From the NCBI GenBank assembly GCA_964501725.1, contig CAZCTO010000010.1, positions 18,422 through 82,421 of the forward strand: a DNA stretch of 64,000 nt, in the 5' to 3' direction. Below, piece after piece: positions 14,960 to 24,220 of this stretch. The notes below the pieces were generated by a model. That model had not been told where the DNA came from. It did not search any database and saw only the letters and a program-made list of their open reading frames with translations. A program made the position numbers and the translations under genes. The first letter of the stretch is position 1. Each line of letters starts with the position of its first letter. The stretch is from CAZCTO01 sp964501725 (lineage in GTDB: Bacteria; Bacillota; Clostridia; Saccharofermentanales; Saccharofermentanaceae).

Positions 14960-17900
14960 TAAAGACAAAACCGGAATAATGCCTGAAAAGGGTGACGGTA
15001 ACCGGGATAATTCCCAGGACATATCCGGTGCCGGAATCATTGTGAGCGGTATTTCAGGTACGAAGACGCTGCGGGTCGGAAGAGTAAACAAGAAGGTACG
15101 TCCTCCCAAAGATGAAGTGACGGAGACCGCAGACGTAATTACGGAGCAGGTCCCCAATGCACCTGTTGCTGTCAACGTGCCGACACCTCCCGCGCAGACG
15201 CCGGTTCAAGTTGAAGTTCAGCCTGTCACGACTCAGGTCGCGGCTTCGGTGGCTATTTCGGACGCTCCCGTTATCGAAAAGCAAGAATCCATCGAGCCGG
15301 AAGTAAAAAAACCGGCTGTTTCCGCAAGTGTTGAAGAAGAACAGAAGCGACCGACGCCTCCGGTCACAACTGCACCTCCGGTCCGTAATGGAGGCTCCGC
15401 GCCTTCCGTTACAGAAACTACATCAAGATCCACGTTTATTCGACCCACGGGTCGCGAAGGAGCGTATAATTCCGGTCCTCAGGGGCAGGGTGGGTATTCC
15501 GGAAGACCGCAAGGATCCGGACCATATAATCAAGATCGTTCCGGCGGACCCGGCGGCAATTATGGTGGTCCTCGAAGCAGTGACAGGCCGGGCGGATTTT
15601 CAGGACCGAGACCCGGCGGCGACAGGCCGGGCGGATATACGGGACCGAGACCCGGCGGCGACAGACCGGGCGGATATACGGGACCGAGACCCGGCGGTGA
15701 CAGACCGGGCGGATTTTCGGGACCGAGACCCGGCGGTGACAGACCGGGCGGATATGCCGGGCCGTCCAGACCGGGCGGATATCAAGGACAAAGCAGACCC
15801 GGAGGTTTTTCGGCGCCCGGTGCAAGCCGGAGCGGCGGATTTGGCGGTTCCAGACCGGGCGGATTTGCTAAGCCCGATGACGATGATAATTACGCACCCA
15901 GAGGACAAGGGGGTTCAAAAGGACCCTCAAAACCAAAGTCCTCCGATCTGCCTGTCGAAATTAGTAAAGAAAAGGCCAATTTTGCGGCTCGTGATGCATT
16001 TGAAAAAAGCCGCAAAGATTCATCGAAAGATACGAAGAAGGATGCCGGAAAACCGGGAACAACTCAAACTGATAAGCGATTGGGCAACAAGAATGCTGTG
16101 ACATCGGTATTTAGCGGGATGGGTGCAACTGCAATCCTTTCGGACGATGCGGCATTGGATGCGATTTATCAGGCATCGCCGAAGGGAAGAAGAGGTGGCT
16201 CGCGCCGAAGACCTTCCACCGCGGCTCAAGCCGTGCAGAAAGCGGTTTTAACTCATGTTACGCTTCCTGAATTCATTACAATTAAGGACTTTTCAGAGGG
16301 CATACAGAAGAGGTCGGCTGAAGTCATAAAAAAATTGATGAAGCTGGGGATGCTTGCGACAATTAATCAGGAAATCGATTTTGAGACCGCAACTTTGATA
16401 GCGGAAGAATTTGGTATTACTACCGAACTTCGGGTTGAGGTGAAGGAAGAGGATATCCTTTTCGATGATACCGAAGACACGGATGAACTCCTCCAGACAA
16501 GACCTCCGGTCGTTGTAGTAATGGGTCATGTCGACCATGGAAAGACTTCACTGCTTGATAAAATCAGATCCGCATCGGTTGTTAAGGGGGAAGCAGGCGG
16601 AATCACACAACATATCGGCGCGTACACCGTCAAGTTGAAGGGCAGATTCATAACTTTTCTCGACACCCCGGGCCATGAAGCATTTACAACAATGCGTGCC
16701 AGAGGCGCACAGGTCACAGATATCGCAATACTGGTGGTCGCAGCGGATGATGGTGTTATGCCGCAGACTATTGAAGCAATCAACCATGCAAAAGCCGCAA
16801 ACACGGAAATCATTGTTGCAATCAATAAAATGGATCGTCCCGGAGCAAATCCGGATAAAGTTAAGCAGGAGCTTTCTTTGCATGGCGTACTCCCGGAAGA
16901 ATGGGGAGGCACCACAATAGTCGTTCCCGTTTCCGCACACACCGGCGAAGGAATTGACGAACTGCTTGAAATGGTTTTATTAACCGCTGACGTGATGGAC
17001 CTCAAGGCGGACCCGAACAAGCAAGCGAAAGGAACTGTTATTGAAGCAAAACTGGATAAGAGCAGGGGACCGGTTGCGACGGTTCTTGTTCAACGCGGAA
17101 CGCTTCGTAGCGGAGACACACTGGTCACCGGATCAATCGTGGGTCGAGTGCGTGCAATGACTGATGACAAGGGTGCTTCAGTTAAGAAGGCGGGGCCGTC
17201 GATTCCCGTTGAGGTTCTCGGACTTCCCGAAGTACCGGATGCCGGTGACATTTTCTATGCCGTTACCGACGAGAAGGTTGCAAGACAGCTCGTTGAGAAA
17301 CGAAGAGTTAAGCAAAGAGAAGATCAGCTTCGCAAGTCATCGAGAATGACACTTGAAACTCTTTCTGAGTCTCTGGCTGCAGGCGAAGTCAAGGATCTGA
17401 ATTTGATCATCAAAGCGGATGTTCAAGGTTCTGTCGAAGCGGTTCTTCAATCGCTCGAAAAGCTTTCTACTGACGAAATCCATGTTAAGGTCATTCATGG
17501 CGCAGTCGGAGCAGTAACAGAAACTGATCTTATTCTTGCCGAGGTATCCAATGCCGTGATCATCGGGTTTAACATTCGTCCCAGCGTTGCGATTGCCGAA
17601 AAAGCCAAGGAAATCGGTGTGGACATAAAACTTTACCGAGTTATATATAACGCGATTGAAGACATCCAGGCGGCTATAAAGGGCATGCTGAAGCCGATAT
17701 TTGAAGAAGCGGTTCTCGGCCATATTGAGATCCGTCAGATTTTCAAAGTATCGAATGTGGGAACCATCGGAGGAGCATATGTTACCGACGGGAAGATTCC
17801 AAGATCGTCTGAAGTTCGTGTTGTGCGTAACGGAATTGTGGTTCATGAAGGAAAACTTGCATCCCTCAAGCGATTTAAGGACGATGCAAAAGAAGTGCAG

Positions 17901-17999
17901 GCCGGGTACGAATGCGGTCTCTCTGTCGAGAATTATAACGACATCAAGGAAGGGGATATCATTGAGGCGTTTGAGATGAGGGAAATAAAGCGCAAGTAG
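14949..17999 (+). CDS. infB: Translation initiation factor IF-2 with long repetitive N-terminus
   Basis: A 1016-residue factor that delivers initiator tRNA to the 30S subunit. The conserved part starts near residue 430 (IF-2N domain, then GTPase domain with GHVDHGKT near 526, DTPGHE and NKMD), followed by domains II-IV. The first 400 residues are disordered and rich in Pro, Gly and Arg, and hold a 13-residue repeat (DRPGGYTGPRPGG). AGGAGG lies 6 bases before ATG 14949. It overlaps the preceding gene. Confidence 0.97.
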   Translation: MTDSKDKTGIMPEKGDGNRDNSQDISGAGIIVSGISGTKTLRVGRVNKKVRPPKDEVTETADVITEQVPNAPVAVNVPTPPAQTPVQVEVQPVTTQVAASVAISDAPVIEKQESIEPEVKKPAVSASVEEEQKRPTPPVTTAPPVRNGGSAPSVTETTSRSTFIRPTGREGAYNSGPQGQGGYSGRPQGSGPYNQDRSGGPGGNYGGPRSSDRPGGFSGPRPGGDRPGGYTGPRPGGDRPGGYTGPRPGGDRPGGFSGPRPGGDRPGGYAGPSRPGGYQGQSRPGGFSAPGASRSGGFGGSRPGGFAKPDDDDNYAPRGQGGSKGPSKPKSSDLPVEISKEKANFAARDAFEKSRKDSSKDTKKDAGKPGTTQTDKRLGNKNAVTSVFSGMGATAILSDDAALDAIYQASPKGRRGGSRRRPSTAAQAVQKAVLTHVTLPEFITIKDFSEGIQKRSAEVIKKLMKLGMLATINQEIDFETATLIAEEFGITTELRVEVKEEDILFDDTEDTDELLQTRPPVVVVMGHVDHGKTSLLDKIRSASVVKGEAGGITQHIGAYTVKLKGRFITFLDTPGHEAFTTMRARGAQVTDIAILVVAADDGVMPQTIEAINHAKAANTEIIVAINKMDRPGANPDKVKQELSLHGVLPEEWGGTTIVVPVSAHTGEGIDELLEMVLLTADVMDLKADPNKQAKGTVIEAKLDKSRGPVATVLVQRGTLRSGDTLVTGSIVGRVRAMTDDKGASVKKAGPSIPVEVLGLPEVPDAGDIFYAVTDEKVARQLVEKRRVKQREDQLRKSSRMTLETLSESLAAGEVKDLNLIIKADVQGSVEAVLQSLEKLSTDEIHVKVIHGAVGAVTETDLILAEVSNAVIIGFNIRPSVAIAEKAKEIGVDIKLYRVIYNAIEDIQAAIKGMLKPIFEEAVLGHIEIRQIFKVSNVGTIGGAYVTDGKIPRSSEVRVVRNGIVVHEGKLASLKRFKDDAKEVQAGYECGLSVENYNDIKEGDIIEAFEMREIKRK
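15582..15776 (+). repeat. 39-bp tandem repeat inside infB
   Basis: Four full units and one partial unit of 39 bp begin at 15582, 15621, 15660, 15699 and 15738. They encode DRPGG-F/Y-S/T-GPRPGG. Units differ mainly at synonymous or Phe/Tyr and Ser/Thr positions. The repeat keeps other frames open, which explains long spurious frames across it. Confidence 0.95.
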
Positions 18000-18032
18000 T
18001 ATCTCAACATCAATGACTATAGGGTACTTTTA

Positions 18033-18395
18033 ATGAAAATTGATCGGGCATCCCGCGTAGGAGATGAAATGCGTAACATTATCTCCGACATTTTGAGGAA
18101 CGATGTGAAGGATCCCAGAATTCCGCTGATGACCTCGGTTCTGGAAGTCAGAATGTCACATGATCTTTCCCATGCAACGGTATACTTGTCGGTTATCGCC
18201 GATGAGAAAGAAAAGCAGGATTTTCGTGACGCTATTGCCAGTGCGTCCGGATTTATAAGAAGAGAAGTATCACGAAGAATCAGTCTTCGTGTTGCACCGG
18301 AAATGCACTTTATTATTGATGATTCAATCGAAAAAGGGATGCGTCTTATGAAGCTGATTGATCAAACGGTCAAGGAGGACAAAGCGCGTGAGTGA
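18033..18395 (+). CDS. rbfA: Ribosome-binding factor A
   Basis: A 120-residue KH-like protein for late 30S maturation. It is recognised by DRASRVGDEMRNIISDIL at the start and the RVAPEMHFIIDDSIEKGMR segment. It follows infB by 33 bases and overlaps the next gene by 8 bases. Confidence 0.96.
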   Translation: MKIDRASRVGDEMRNIISDILRNDVKDPRIPLMTSVLEVRMSHDLSHATVYLSVIADEKEKQDFRDAIASASGFIRREVSRRISLRVAPEMHFIIDDSIEKGMRLMKLIDQTVKEDKARE

Positions 18396-19407
18396 AAGCG
18401 TTTACGCTATCGTAGAACTGCTCCTTAGCTTCAGAGGCAAAAATAAAGAGATCCAGGTTTTTCCGCACATCCGTTTGGATGGAGACTGTATAGGGTCAGC
18501 GGCCGCTTTGGTTGCGACGCTAAGAAAACTTGGGATCCCTTCCAAAATTTATCTGGATGAGCCAATTCCGGACAGACTCCTTTTCCTCGGGATTCTCCCG
18601 GATATGTGCGAGATTTATAATGCTGATAAGCTTGAAGAGTATCATGCTAACCAAGGTGTTGCGGTTGCCGTAGATTGCTCGGAATCCGGAAGAATGGGAA
18701 ATGCCGGGACACTGTTTTCGCGGGCAGAGATAACTGCCGTCATCGATCATCATGTTTCGAGCGGAGAGTCTGTCGGCACAAGATATGTAGTACCTCACTC
18801 TGCATCAACGGCAGAACTGGTTCTTCATGTAATTCATCAAATTGAAGAAGATACCCTGGAAATTTTAATGGATCCGTTCATCGCAAATTGTCTTATGGTG
18901 GGGATCCAATCCGATACCGGAAGATTTTCATATCAAAATACGACGCCGGATACTCTTCGCGCGGCGGCCGATCTTCTGGAGAACGGTGCTAACGTTTTTG
19001 TGAATGCCTATAATCTTTTTGACGCGACCAGTGTTGAAAGAATGAAGTTGATTTCCAAAGCGTTGGCAAGTACCAAAATGTTCTTTGGCGGTAAGCTGGC
19101 TTTAACTATAGTTACCCAGGATATGCTTCGTGATACGAATGCTTCAGACGGAGCTGCTGACGGACTTGTATCCAGCTTGCGCGATATAGAAGGAGTAGTG
19201 GCTTCCTTTGTCATCCGGGAATCCGACGATGGGGATATCAGAGTGAACATCCGAAGTCGTGAACCATTTGATTGCGCGGCTTTTGCCGAACTTTTCGGCG
19301 GCGGAGGTCATCACAGGGCAGCTGGATTTTCGATGAGAAATTTGTCATCTTACGAAGTATGCAAACGTATTCTGGATATGGCCGGAACCTTTTTTCAGGA
19401 CAAATGA
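18388..19407 (+). CDS. nrnA: DHH/DHHA1 phosphoesterase, NrnA-type
   Basis: A 339-residue bifunctional nanoRNase / 3'-phosphoadenosine 5'-phosphate phosphatase type enzyme. DHH-domain motifs are HIRLDGDCIGS near residue 25, VAVDCSE near 93 and IDHHVS near 118. The DHHA1 domain ends in GGGGHHRAAGF. GTG 18388 is chosen with GGAGG 10 bases upstream, inside the end of rbfA. The stop overlaps the truB start as ATGA. rbfA-nrnA-truB is a common order. Confidence 0.93.
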   Translation: MSESVYAIVELLLSFRGKNKEIQVFPHIRLDGDCIGSAAALVATLRKLGIPSKIYLDEPIPDRLLFLGILPDMCEIYNADKLEEYHANQGVAVAVDCSESGRMGNAGTLFSRAEITAVIDHHVSSGESVGTRYVVPHSASTAELVLHVIHQIEEDTLEILMDPFIANCLMVGIQSDTGRFSYQNTTPDTLRAAADLLENGANVFVNAYNLFDATSVERMKLISKALASTKMFFGGKLALTIVTQDMLRDTNASDGAADGLVSSLRDIEGVVASFVIRESDDGDIRVNIRSREPFDCAAFAELFGGGGHHRAAGFSMRNLSSYEVCKRILDMAGTFFQDK

Positions 19408-20381
19408 CAGTGAATAAGCCATTGTTCTTGTCCGGAGTAATTATCGTTGACAAACCTGAAGGAATTACATCTTTCAGAGTAGTGTCGTTGATCCGTAAAT
19501 TAACCGGAGTCAAGAAAGTCGGACATTGTGGCACCCTTGATCCTTTTGCAACCGGGGTTCTTCCCGTATGCGTAGGAAACGCCACTCGTGTCATCCGATA
19601 TATGGAAAAGTACGACAAAGTGTACCGGTGTACTGTGAGTTTCGGACAATTTTCTGATACACAGGATAAAGACGGAACGCTTTTCGGCGGACGTAAACCG
19701 TCTGAAGCGGAAATACAGATGATGCTCGCAAACGATTTTCATGAATTGCGCAACCTATTTGACGGGCTTGTAGGCAAACGCTCACAAATACCACCCGCGT
19801 ATTCTGCAATCAAAATTGCGGGACGACCGGCATATGACTATGCTCGAAAAGGGATTGAAATCGAACTTAAGCCGAGAAACATCGAAATTTTTTCGTGTAT
19901 TATCCACAGCATTTCTGTTAAAGAGCAACTGGAGGTCGACTTTTCGGTTCACTGTTCCAAAGGAACGTACATAAGGACACTTTGTCACGAGCTTGGTGAG
20001 AAGACCGGTTTTGGCGCATACGCAAAGAGCCTTCGCAGGACTCAATGCGGCGCTTTCGATCTATCGATGGCGCACAGTCCGTCTGAACTTGAGGAGGCCT
20101 TCAAAGCGGGAGAAATCGTTAAGATCTTGCTTCCGGATATCGAGTGCGTAAAAAGTCTGCCCGTTCTTACCGTCAATCAAGACGAAGCCAGTCAAATCAG
20201 ACTCGGCAGAAAATTGCCGCTCACCAATTTTACCGGCAGGGTTGCGACTGAAAAAGTTAATGGGGAAGAGGACACAACAAGATATCGTGCTATGCTCGAG
20301 GATCGCCTGATAGCAGTTGTATATCCGGATAATGCCACAGATAATGGAGTTCTAAGAATCGAAAGGATGTTGGATACATGA
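19404..20381 (+). CDS. truB: tRNA pseudouridine-55 synthase
   Basis: A 325-residue enzyme that makes pseudouridine 55 in the tRNA T loop. The catalytic Asp46 lies in GHCGTLDPFATGVLPVCVG. KVYRCTVSFG and the CSKGTYIRTL segment are further family motifs. ATG 19404 overlaps the nrnA stop, and AGGA lies just upstream. The 3' end overlaps ribF as ATGA. Confidence 0.96.
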   Translation: MTVNKPLFLSGVIIVDKPEGITSFRVVSLIRKLTGVKKVGHCGTLDPFATGVLPVCVGNATRVIRYMEKYDKVYRCTVSFGQFSDTQDKDGTLFGGRKPSEAEIQMMLANDFHELRNLFDGLVGKRSQIPPAYSAIKIAGRPAYDYARKGIEIELKPRNIEIFSCIIHSISVKEQLEVDFSVHCSKGTYIRTLCHELGEKTGFGAYAKSLRRTQCGAFDLSMAHSPSELEEAFKAGEIVKILLPDIECVKSLPVLTVNQDEASQIRLGRKLPLTNFTGRVATEKVNGEEDTTRYRAMLEDRLIAVVYPDNATDNGVLRIERMLDT

Positions 20382-21388
20382 TGAGAACCTGGGTATTCAA
20401 AGAAGATATTGACGGAGACATCCGTGTCCCTGATGAGTTTCCGTTATCTGCTACGGAGGGGAGAGCGGTCGCACTCGGATATTTTGACGGCGTGCATCGG
20501 GGTCACCTGAAACTGTTTTCGGTTATTCGTGAAATTTCCGCAAGATATGGCCTTCAAGCAATGGCACATACCTTTTCACAAACACCCAAATCGAAAGTGT
20601 TCGCAAGTGCGGGTAGTGGTTTGATCACGACCTTATCGGAGCGGTGCGAATTGATCCATCGTGCGGGGGTTGATGAAATTGCAGTTTTCCCTTTTTCGAA
20701 AGGCCTGGCTTCGATGAGAGCAGAGACATTTTTGGATGAGTATGTACTTAAGCTACTTAAAGCAAAAATCATTGTTGTCGGAGAGGATTACCGGTTTGGC
20801 GCGGGCAGAAAAGGCGACGTGCGTCTTATCTCCGGATGGGCTAAGAAAAACAGCGTGCAAGTTGTTTTGGTTTCGCCGGAGAAGCAAGGAGACAAAGTCA
20901 TTTCCAGCTCGTGGATTCGGTCTTGTATTCTGGAAGGTGATATGGAAACGGCATGTCTTTTGTTAGGAAGACCGGTATCCTATGAAGGTTCTGTTCTTGC
21001 GGGGCGGAGGATAGGAAGATCGCTGGGATTTCCGACTGCCAATATAGGGATTCCTTTGGGAAAAATTGTTCCGCAGTACGGAGTATATGCTTCATTTCTG
21101 CTTTATGAATCGCGATTGATTCCGTCGGTATCCAATATCGGAATCCGGCCTACGGTTGATGAGCCGGATGTGCACCCAATGATTGAAACGAACATGCACA
21201 ATGTCGATTTAGACTTGTACGGGAAAAGTGTCAGAATTTTTCCCGTTAAAAAAATCAGAGAAGAGCGAAAGTTTTCAAGCTTGGAAGCGCTTCGATTGCA
21301 GGTCGAAAATGACAAGATAGAATCAGTCCGTATTCATGCCGAGATTGATTCAGACTATTCGAAACTCATCCCCGGTGTGGTATTATAA
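20378..21388 (+). CDS. ribF: Bifunctional riboflavin kinase / FAD synthetase
   Basis: A 336-residue enzyme that makes FMN and FAD. The N-terminal adenylyltransferase domain shows GYFDGVHRGHLKL and SSSWIR. The C-terminal flavokinase domain shows GRSLGFPTANIG. It overlaps truB by 4 bases, the standard order in Bacillota. No flavin riboswitch is seen, as expected inside an operon. Confidence 0.96.
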   Translation: MMRTWVFKEDIDGDIRVPDEFPLSATEGRAVALGYFDGVHRGHLKLFSVIREISARYGLQAMAHTFSQTPKSKVFASAGSGLITTLSERCELIHRAGVDEIAVFPFSKGLASMRAETFLDEYVLKLLKAKIIVVGEDYRFGAGRKGDVRLISGWAKKNSVQVVLVSPEKQGDKVISSSWIRSCILEGDMETACLLLGRPVSYEGSVLAGRRIGRSLGFPTANIGIPLGKIVPQYGVYASFLLYESRLIPSVSNIGIRPTVDEPDVHPMIETNMHNVDLDLYGKSVRIFPVKKIREERKFSSLEALRLQVENDKIESVRIHAEIDSDYSKLIPGVVL

Positions 21389-21439
21389 ACACGTTCAAAG
21401 GAACAAGTATTATTTTATGATCATCTTGAGGAGAAAAAT

Positions 21440-22429
21440 ATGCTGAACGCGATAGCTCTTGTTATTACCAAGGTTAGCTTCCCGGGACTTGGGATTAAAG
21501 ATATTTCAATTAACAGCGTTGCCTTTACGATCGGGTCCTTGACAGTTTATTGGTATGGAGTGATTCTTGCGCTTGCGGTGGCAACGTGTGCTTGTCTTGG
21601 GATGTGGCAGGCAAAGAAGCATCAATTCACGTCGGATCATGTAATTGACTTTGTACTCGTTTGCTTCCCGGCAGCGCTTATTGGCGCCAGACTTTACTAT
21701 GTTTTTAGTGAATGGGACAACTACAAAAATGACCTGGGTTCAATCCTGCGAGTTAAAGACGGCGGTCTTGCCGTAATCGGAGGAGTTCTTGCAGCCATCT
21801 TTGCCGGTTGGATTCTGGCTAAGATAAAAAAAATACCCGCGAATGTCGTATTCGATTTTTGCATTGTCTATATTCCTGTCGGACAGGCAATCGGAAGATG
21901 GGGAAACTTTTTTAATCAGGAGGCTTTCGGAACAAACACGGATCTTCCCTGGGGCATGATCAGTGAAACCACATCCAATTATCTGCGTCAATATTGGCCG
22001 GCGCTTAATCCTGATCAACCTGTACATCCTACATTCCTCTACGAGTCAATCGCATCGATTTGCCTGTTTTTTGTTCTTCTGCTCATACGAAATAAGAGCA
22101 AGAATGCGTTTACGACAACTGCATCTTATTTTATATTGTATGGTATAATTCGGTATTTTATCGAAGGACTCAGAACAGATTCCCTATACATCGGTCAAAC
22201 CGGTCTGCGCACCTCGCAGGTGTTGTCTGTGCTGATGGTTGCTTGCGGACTTCTTCTTATCGCAGTAAGCCGCTACTTAGGCTGGAAAAGAGGAATATTG
22301 CCGGTTAAGGCGGCGGTAACGCAAGATGCGGATGAATCGGAAACAGTTGAGAATGCAGAAACCTTGAGCTTGGATGATTCGGATACATCCGAATCATCTG
22401 ATTCAGAAGAAGTTAGCAAAGGCGAATAA
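21440..22429 (+). CDS. lgt: Prolipoprotein diacylglyceryl transferase
   Basis: A 329-residue multi-pass membrane enzyme that adds diacylglycerol to the lipobox Cys of lipoproteins. Motifs include the first-helix VYWYGVILALAVAT, the ALIGARLYYV segment and GQAIGRWGNFFNQEAFG. The last 35 residues form an acidic Ser/Asp/Glu cytoplasmic tail not needed for the fold. GAGGAG precedes ATG 21440. It lies 2 bases before rodA. Confidence 0.95.
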   Translation: MLNAIALVITKVSFPGLGIKDISINSVAFTIGSLTVYWYGVILALAVATCACLGMWQAKKHQFTSDHVIDFVLVCFPAALIGARLYYVFSEWDNYKNDLGSILRVKDGGLAVIGGVLAAIFAGWILAKIKKIPANVVFDFCIVYIPVGQAIGRWGNFFNQEAFGTNTDLPWGMISETTSNYLRQYWPALNPDQPVHPTFLYESIASICLFFVLLLIRNKSKNAFTTTASYFILYGIIRYFIEGLRTDSLYIGQTGLRTSQVLSVLMVACGLLLIAVSRYLGWKRGILPVKAAVTQDADESETVENAETLSLDDSDTSESSDSEEVSKGE

Positions 22430-22431
22430 TA

Positions 22432-23562
22432 ATGAGCACCGGTAAATCAGGAATAATCCAACTTCGGAATAACTATTTTCGTTCCGTGGACTATTTCCTT
22501 GTCGTTCCGATTTTACTTTTAACGTTAATCGGATTGTATGTGCTTAATATTGTCCTTTCCGAAGGATTTAAAGACTATCCCAGTAACATCTACCGACAGG
22601 CGGGTGCTGCTGTATTGGGTTTGTGTATTGCGCTTTTCATCTGCCTGATTGATACACATTTCATGAAAGCAATCGGCTGGGCAACTTATGCAATAGCACT
22701 TTTCTTGTTGATTATTGTTCCTTTGGACGGGTACACCGAACTTAAGGAGTGGGGAATTGATTCGCGATTGAATCTTCCTGTAATCGGCTCTTTTCAACCT
22801 TCTGAACTTGCCAAAATCGGATTAGTTATGGTAACGGCATATATTCTTGAGGCCGTTCGTGACAAAGAAATAACAATTATCAAGGGCTTCCTCTCCATCG
22901 GACTCGTATACTCTCTGCCACTTTTATTGATTTATAAGCAACCGGACTTCGGAACGATGATGGTTATCGTCTTTTCACTTGTGTGCATGATATACATTTA
23001 TGGTGTGAAATATCGTTACTTGTTTCTGGCAGCATCGGTTGTTATCGTCGGAGTAATTCCGCTCCTGTGGTATTTTGTTTTCGGACCGCTTCAGAAATCA
23101 AGAATATTGTCCTTTATCTTCGCAGGATCTGACCCTGAGGCAGAGTATAATCTGCTTCAGGCAAAGGCGGCGATCGCATCCGGCGGTCTGATCGGAAATA
23201 AGACCGGTGATATTGTAAAAGTTCCTGTAAAAGAATCTGATTTCATATATACGGCGATCTCGGAACATATGGGCATAATCGGCACCACCGCAGTCGTTAT
23301 CCTTTCGTTTTTCCTAATTGCACGATGCCTTTATGTAGCCTCAAAGGCGTCGCAAAAGTCTTATTCATACTTGGTTGTCGGGTTGACAGGGGCTTTTGCG
23401 TTTCACTTCATCGAAAATATGGGCATGTGTGTCGGTCTTCTTCCGATTACCGGAATTCCCCTTCCGTTTATCAGCCTTGGTGGAACGGCGCTTTTGGTTA
23501 ACTTTATATCCTTTGGTATTATTTTGAACATTTCGATGGAGCGAAGTGCGGAACGAAAATAG
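22432..23562 (+). CDS. rodA: SEDS peptidoglycan glycosyltransferase RodA
   Basis: A 376-residue membrane protein with about ten helices. Family motifs are QPSELAKIG in the middle, KQPDFGTMM, and GLLPITGIPLPFISLGGTALL near the C-terminus. RodA polymerises lipid II for elongation. It is called RodA rather than FtsW because a separate FtsW lies in the dcw cluster. A strong terminator follows. Confidence 0.9.
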   Translation: MSTGKSGIIQLRNNYFRSVDYFLVVPILLLTLIGLYVLNIVLSEGFKDYPSNIYRQAGAAVLGLCIALFICLIDTHFMKAIGWATYAIALFLLIIVPLDGYTELKEWGIDSRLNLPVIGSFQPSELAKIGLVMVTAYILEAVRDKEITIIKGFLSIGLVYSLPLLLIYKQPDFGTMMVIVFSLVCMIYIYGVKYRYLFLAASVVIVGVIPLLWYFVFGPLQKSRILSFIFAGSDPEAEYNLLQAKAAIASGGLIGNKTGDIVKVPVKESDFIYTAISEHMGIIGTTAVVILSFFLIARCLYVASKASQKSYSYLVVGLTGAFAFHFIENMGMCVGLLPITGIPLPFISLGGTALLVNFISFGIILNISMERSAERK

Positions 23563-23586
23563 GTTTGACATGATATAAGGATTGCC

Positions 23587-23622
23587 AAAAACCCCCGGAA
23601 AATTATTTTTCCGGGGGTTTTT
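23587..23622 (+). terminator. Intrinsic terminator after rodA
   Basis: A near-perfect 16-bp stem, AAAAACCCCCGGAAAA with TTTTCCGGGGGTTTTT, closes a 4-base loop and ends in T. It separates the lgt-rodA unit from the mraZ cluster. Confidence 0.95.
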
Positions 23623-23673
23623 ATGTTTACAGACAAATTCATATTTCATTTTCGTGAAAAAACGCTGAAACGC

Positions 23674-23702
23674 TTGATCTTGTGCTTTCAAAAGGTTAAA
23701 AT
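23674..23702 (+). promoter_or_regulatory. Promoter of the mraZ/dcw cluster
   Basis: TTGATC (23674-23679), a 17-base spacer and TAAAAT (23697-23702) precede the MraZ-box array. Confidence 0.6.
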
Positions 23703-23710
23703 GCAATCAA

Positions 23711-23779
23711 GTGGAGAAATGTGGTGCAAATATATACTGTTGTGGTGAACAGTGGGGAAAACTTAGGGGAAAACGGGGA
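23711..23779 (+). promoter_or_regulatory. Array of MraZ-type operator boxes
   Basis: GTGG boxes start at 23711, 23721, 23742 and 23752 (two pairs spaced 10 bases). GGGGA boxes follow at 23766 and 23775. Spaced GTGGG-like direct repeats upstream of mraZ are the known binding sites of MraZ, so autoregulation is likely. The last box doubles as the ribosome site. Confidence 0.75.
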
Positions 23780-23785
23780 TAACTA

Positions 23786-24220
23786 ATGGCTCGCTTTACT
23801 AACAAAATTGATGTAAAGGGAAGAGTTTTCATTCCATCCAAACTCAGAGAGAGTCTTGGACGGAGTGTTGTTGTCACACTCAGCCTTGACAGCGGCTATT
23901 TGTCCGTCTACACAGAATCCAGATTTCAGAATATCCGTGAACAGTTTGAGAGCTTAAACAGCATGGATCCGAGAGTGCGCCGCGTAACGCGTCTGATCGT
24001 CGGAGAAGCACTGAATTGTGAAATCGATTCGCAGGGAAGAATATCCGTGTCGTCGGAGTTATGGGAGCATATTGGCGTTAATCCGGGAGACGAGATCAGC
24101 ATAATCAATATCGGTGACAAGCTCGATATCTGCGGAAAGCAATTCTACGATAAAAAGAAAGAAGAATTGAGCACTGTAATGGAGCTTGATTTGACGCAAT
24201 ACAATGTCACGGGACTTTAA
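23786..24220 (+). CDS. mraZ: Transcriptional regulator MraZ
   Basis: A 144-residue protein with two SpoVT/AbrB-type domains, each with a D-x-x-x-R signature (DVKGRVFIPSKLRE, then DSQGRISVSSELWE). It is the DNA-binding regulator of division and cell wall genes. Its boxes lie directly upstream. The 3' end overlaps rsmH by 17 bases. Confidence 0.97.
   Translation: MARFTNKIDVKGRVFIPSKLRESLGRSVVVTLSLDSGYLSVYTESRFQNIREQFESLNSMDPRVRRVTRLIVGEALNCEIDSQGRISVSSELWEHIGVNPGDEISIINIGDKLDICGKQFYDKKKEELSTVMELDLTQYNVTGL

Noticed and set aside
15328..16101. A 257-residue plus-strand frame, and minus-strand frames, across the infB repeat
   Set aside because: They arise from the GC-rich 39-bp repeat. infB has the family match, start and ribosome site; the others are low-complexity shadows.
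19272..19403. Longer truB start
   Set aside because: It would overlap nrnA by over 130 bases and add residues with no homology; ATG 19404 gives the family N-terminus.
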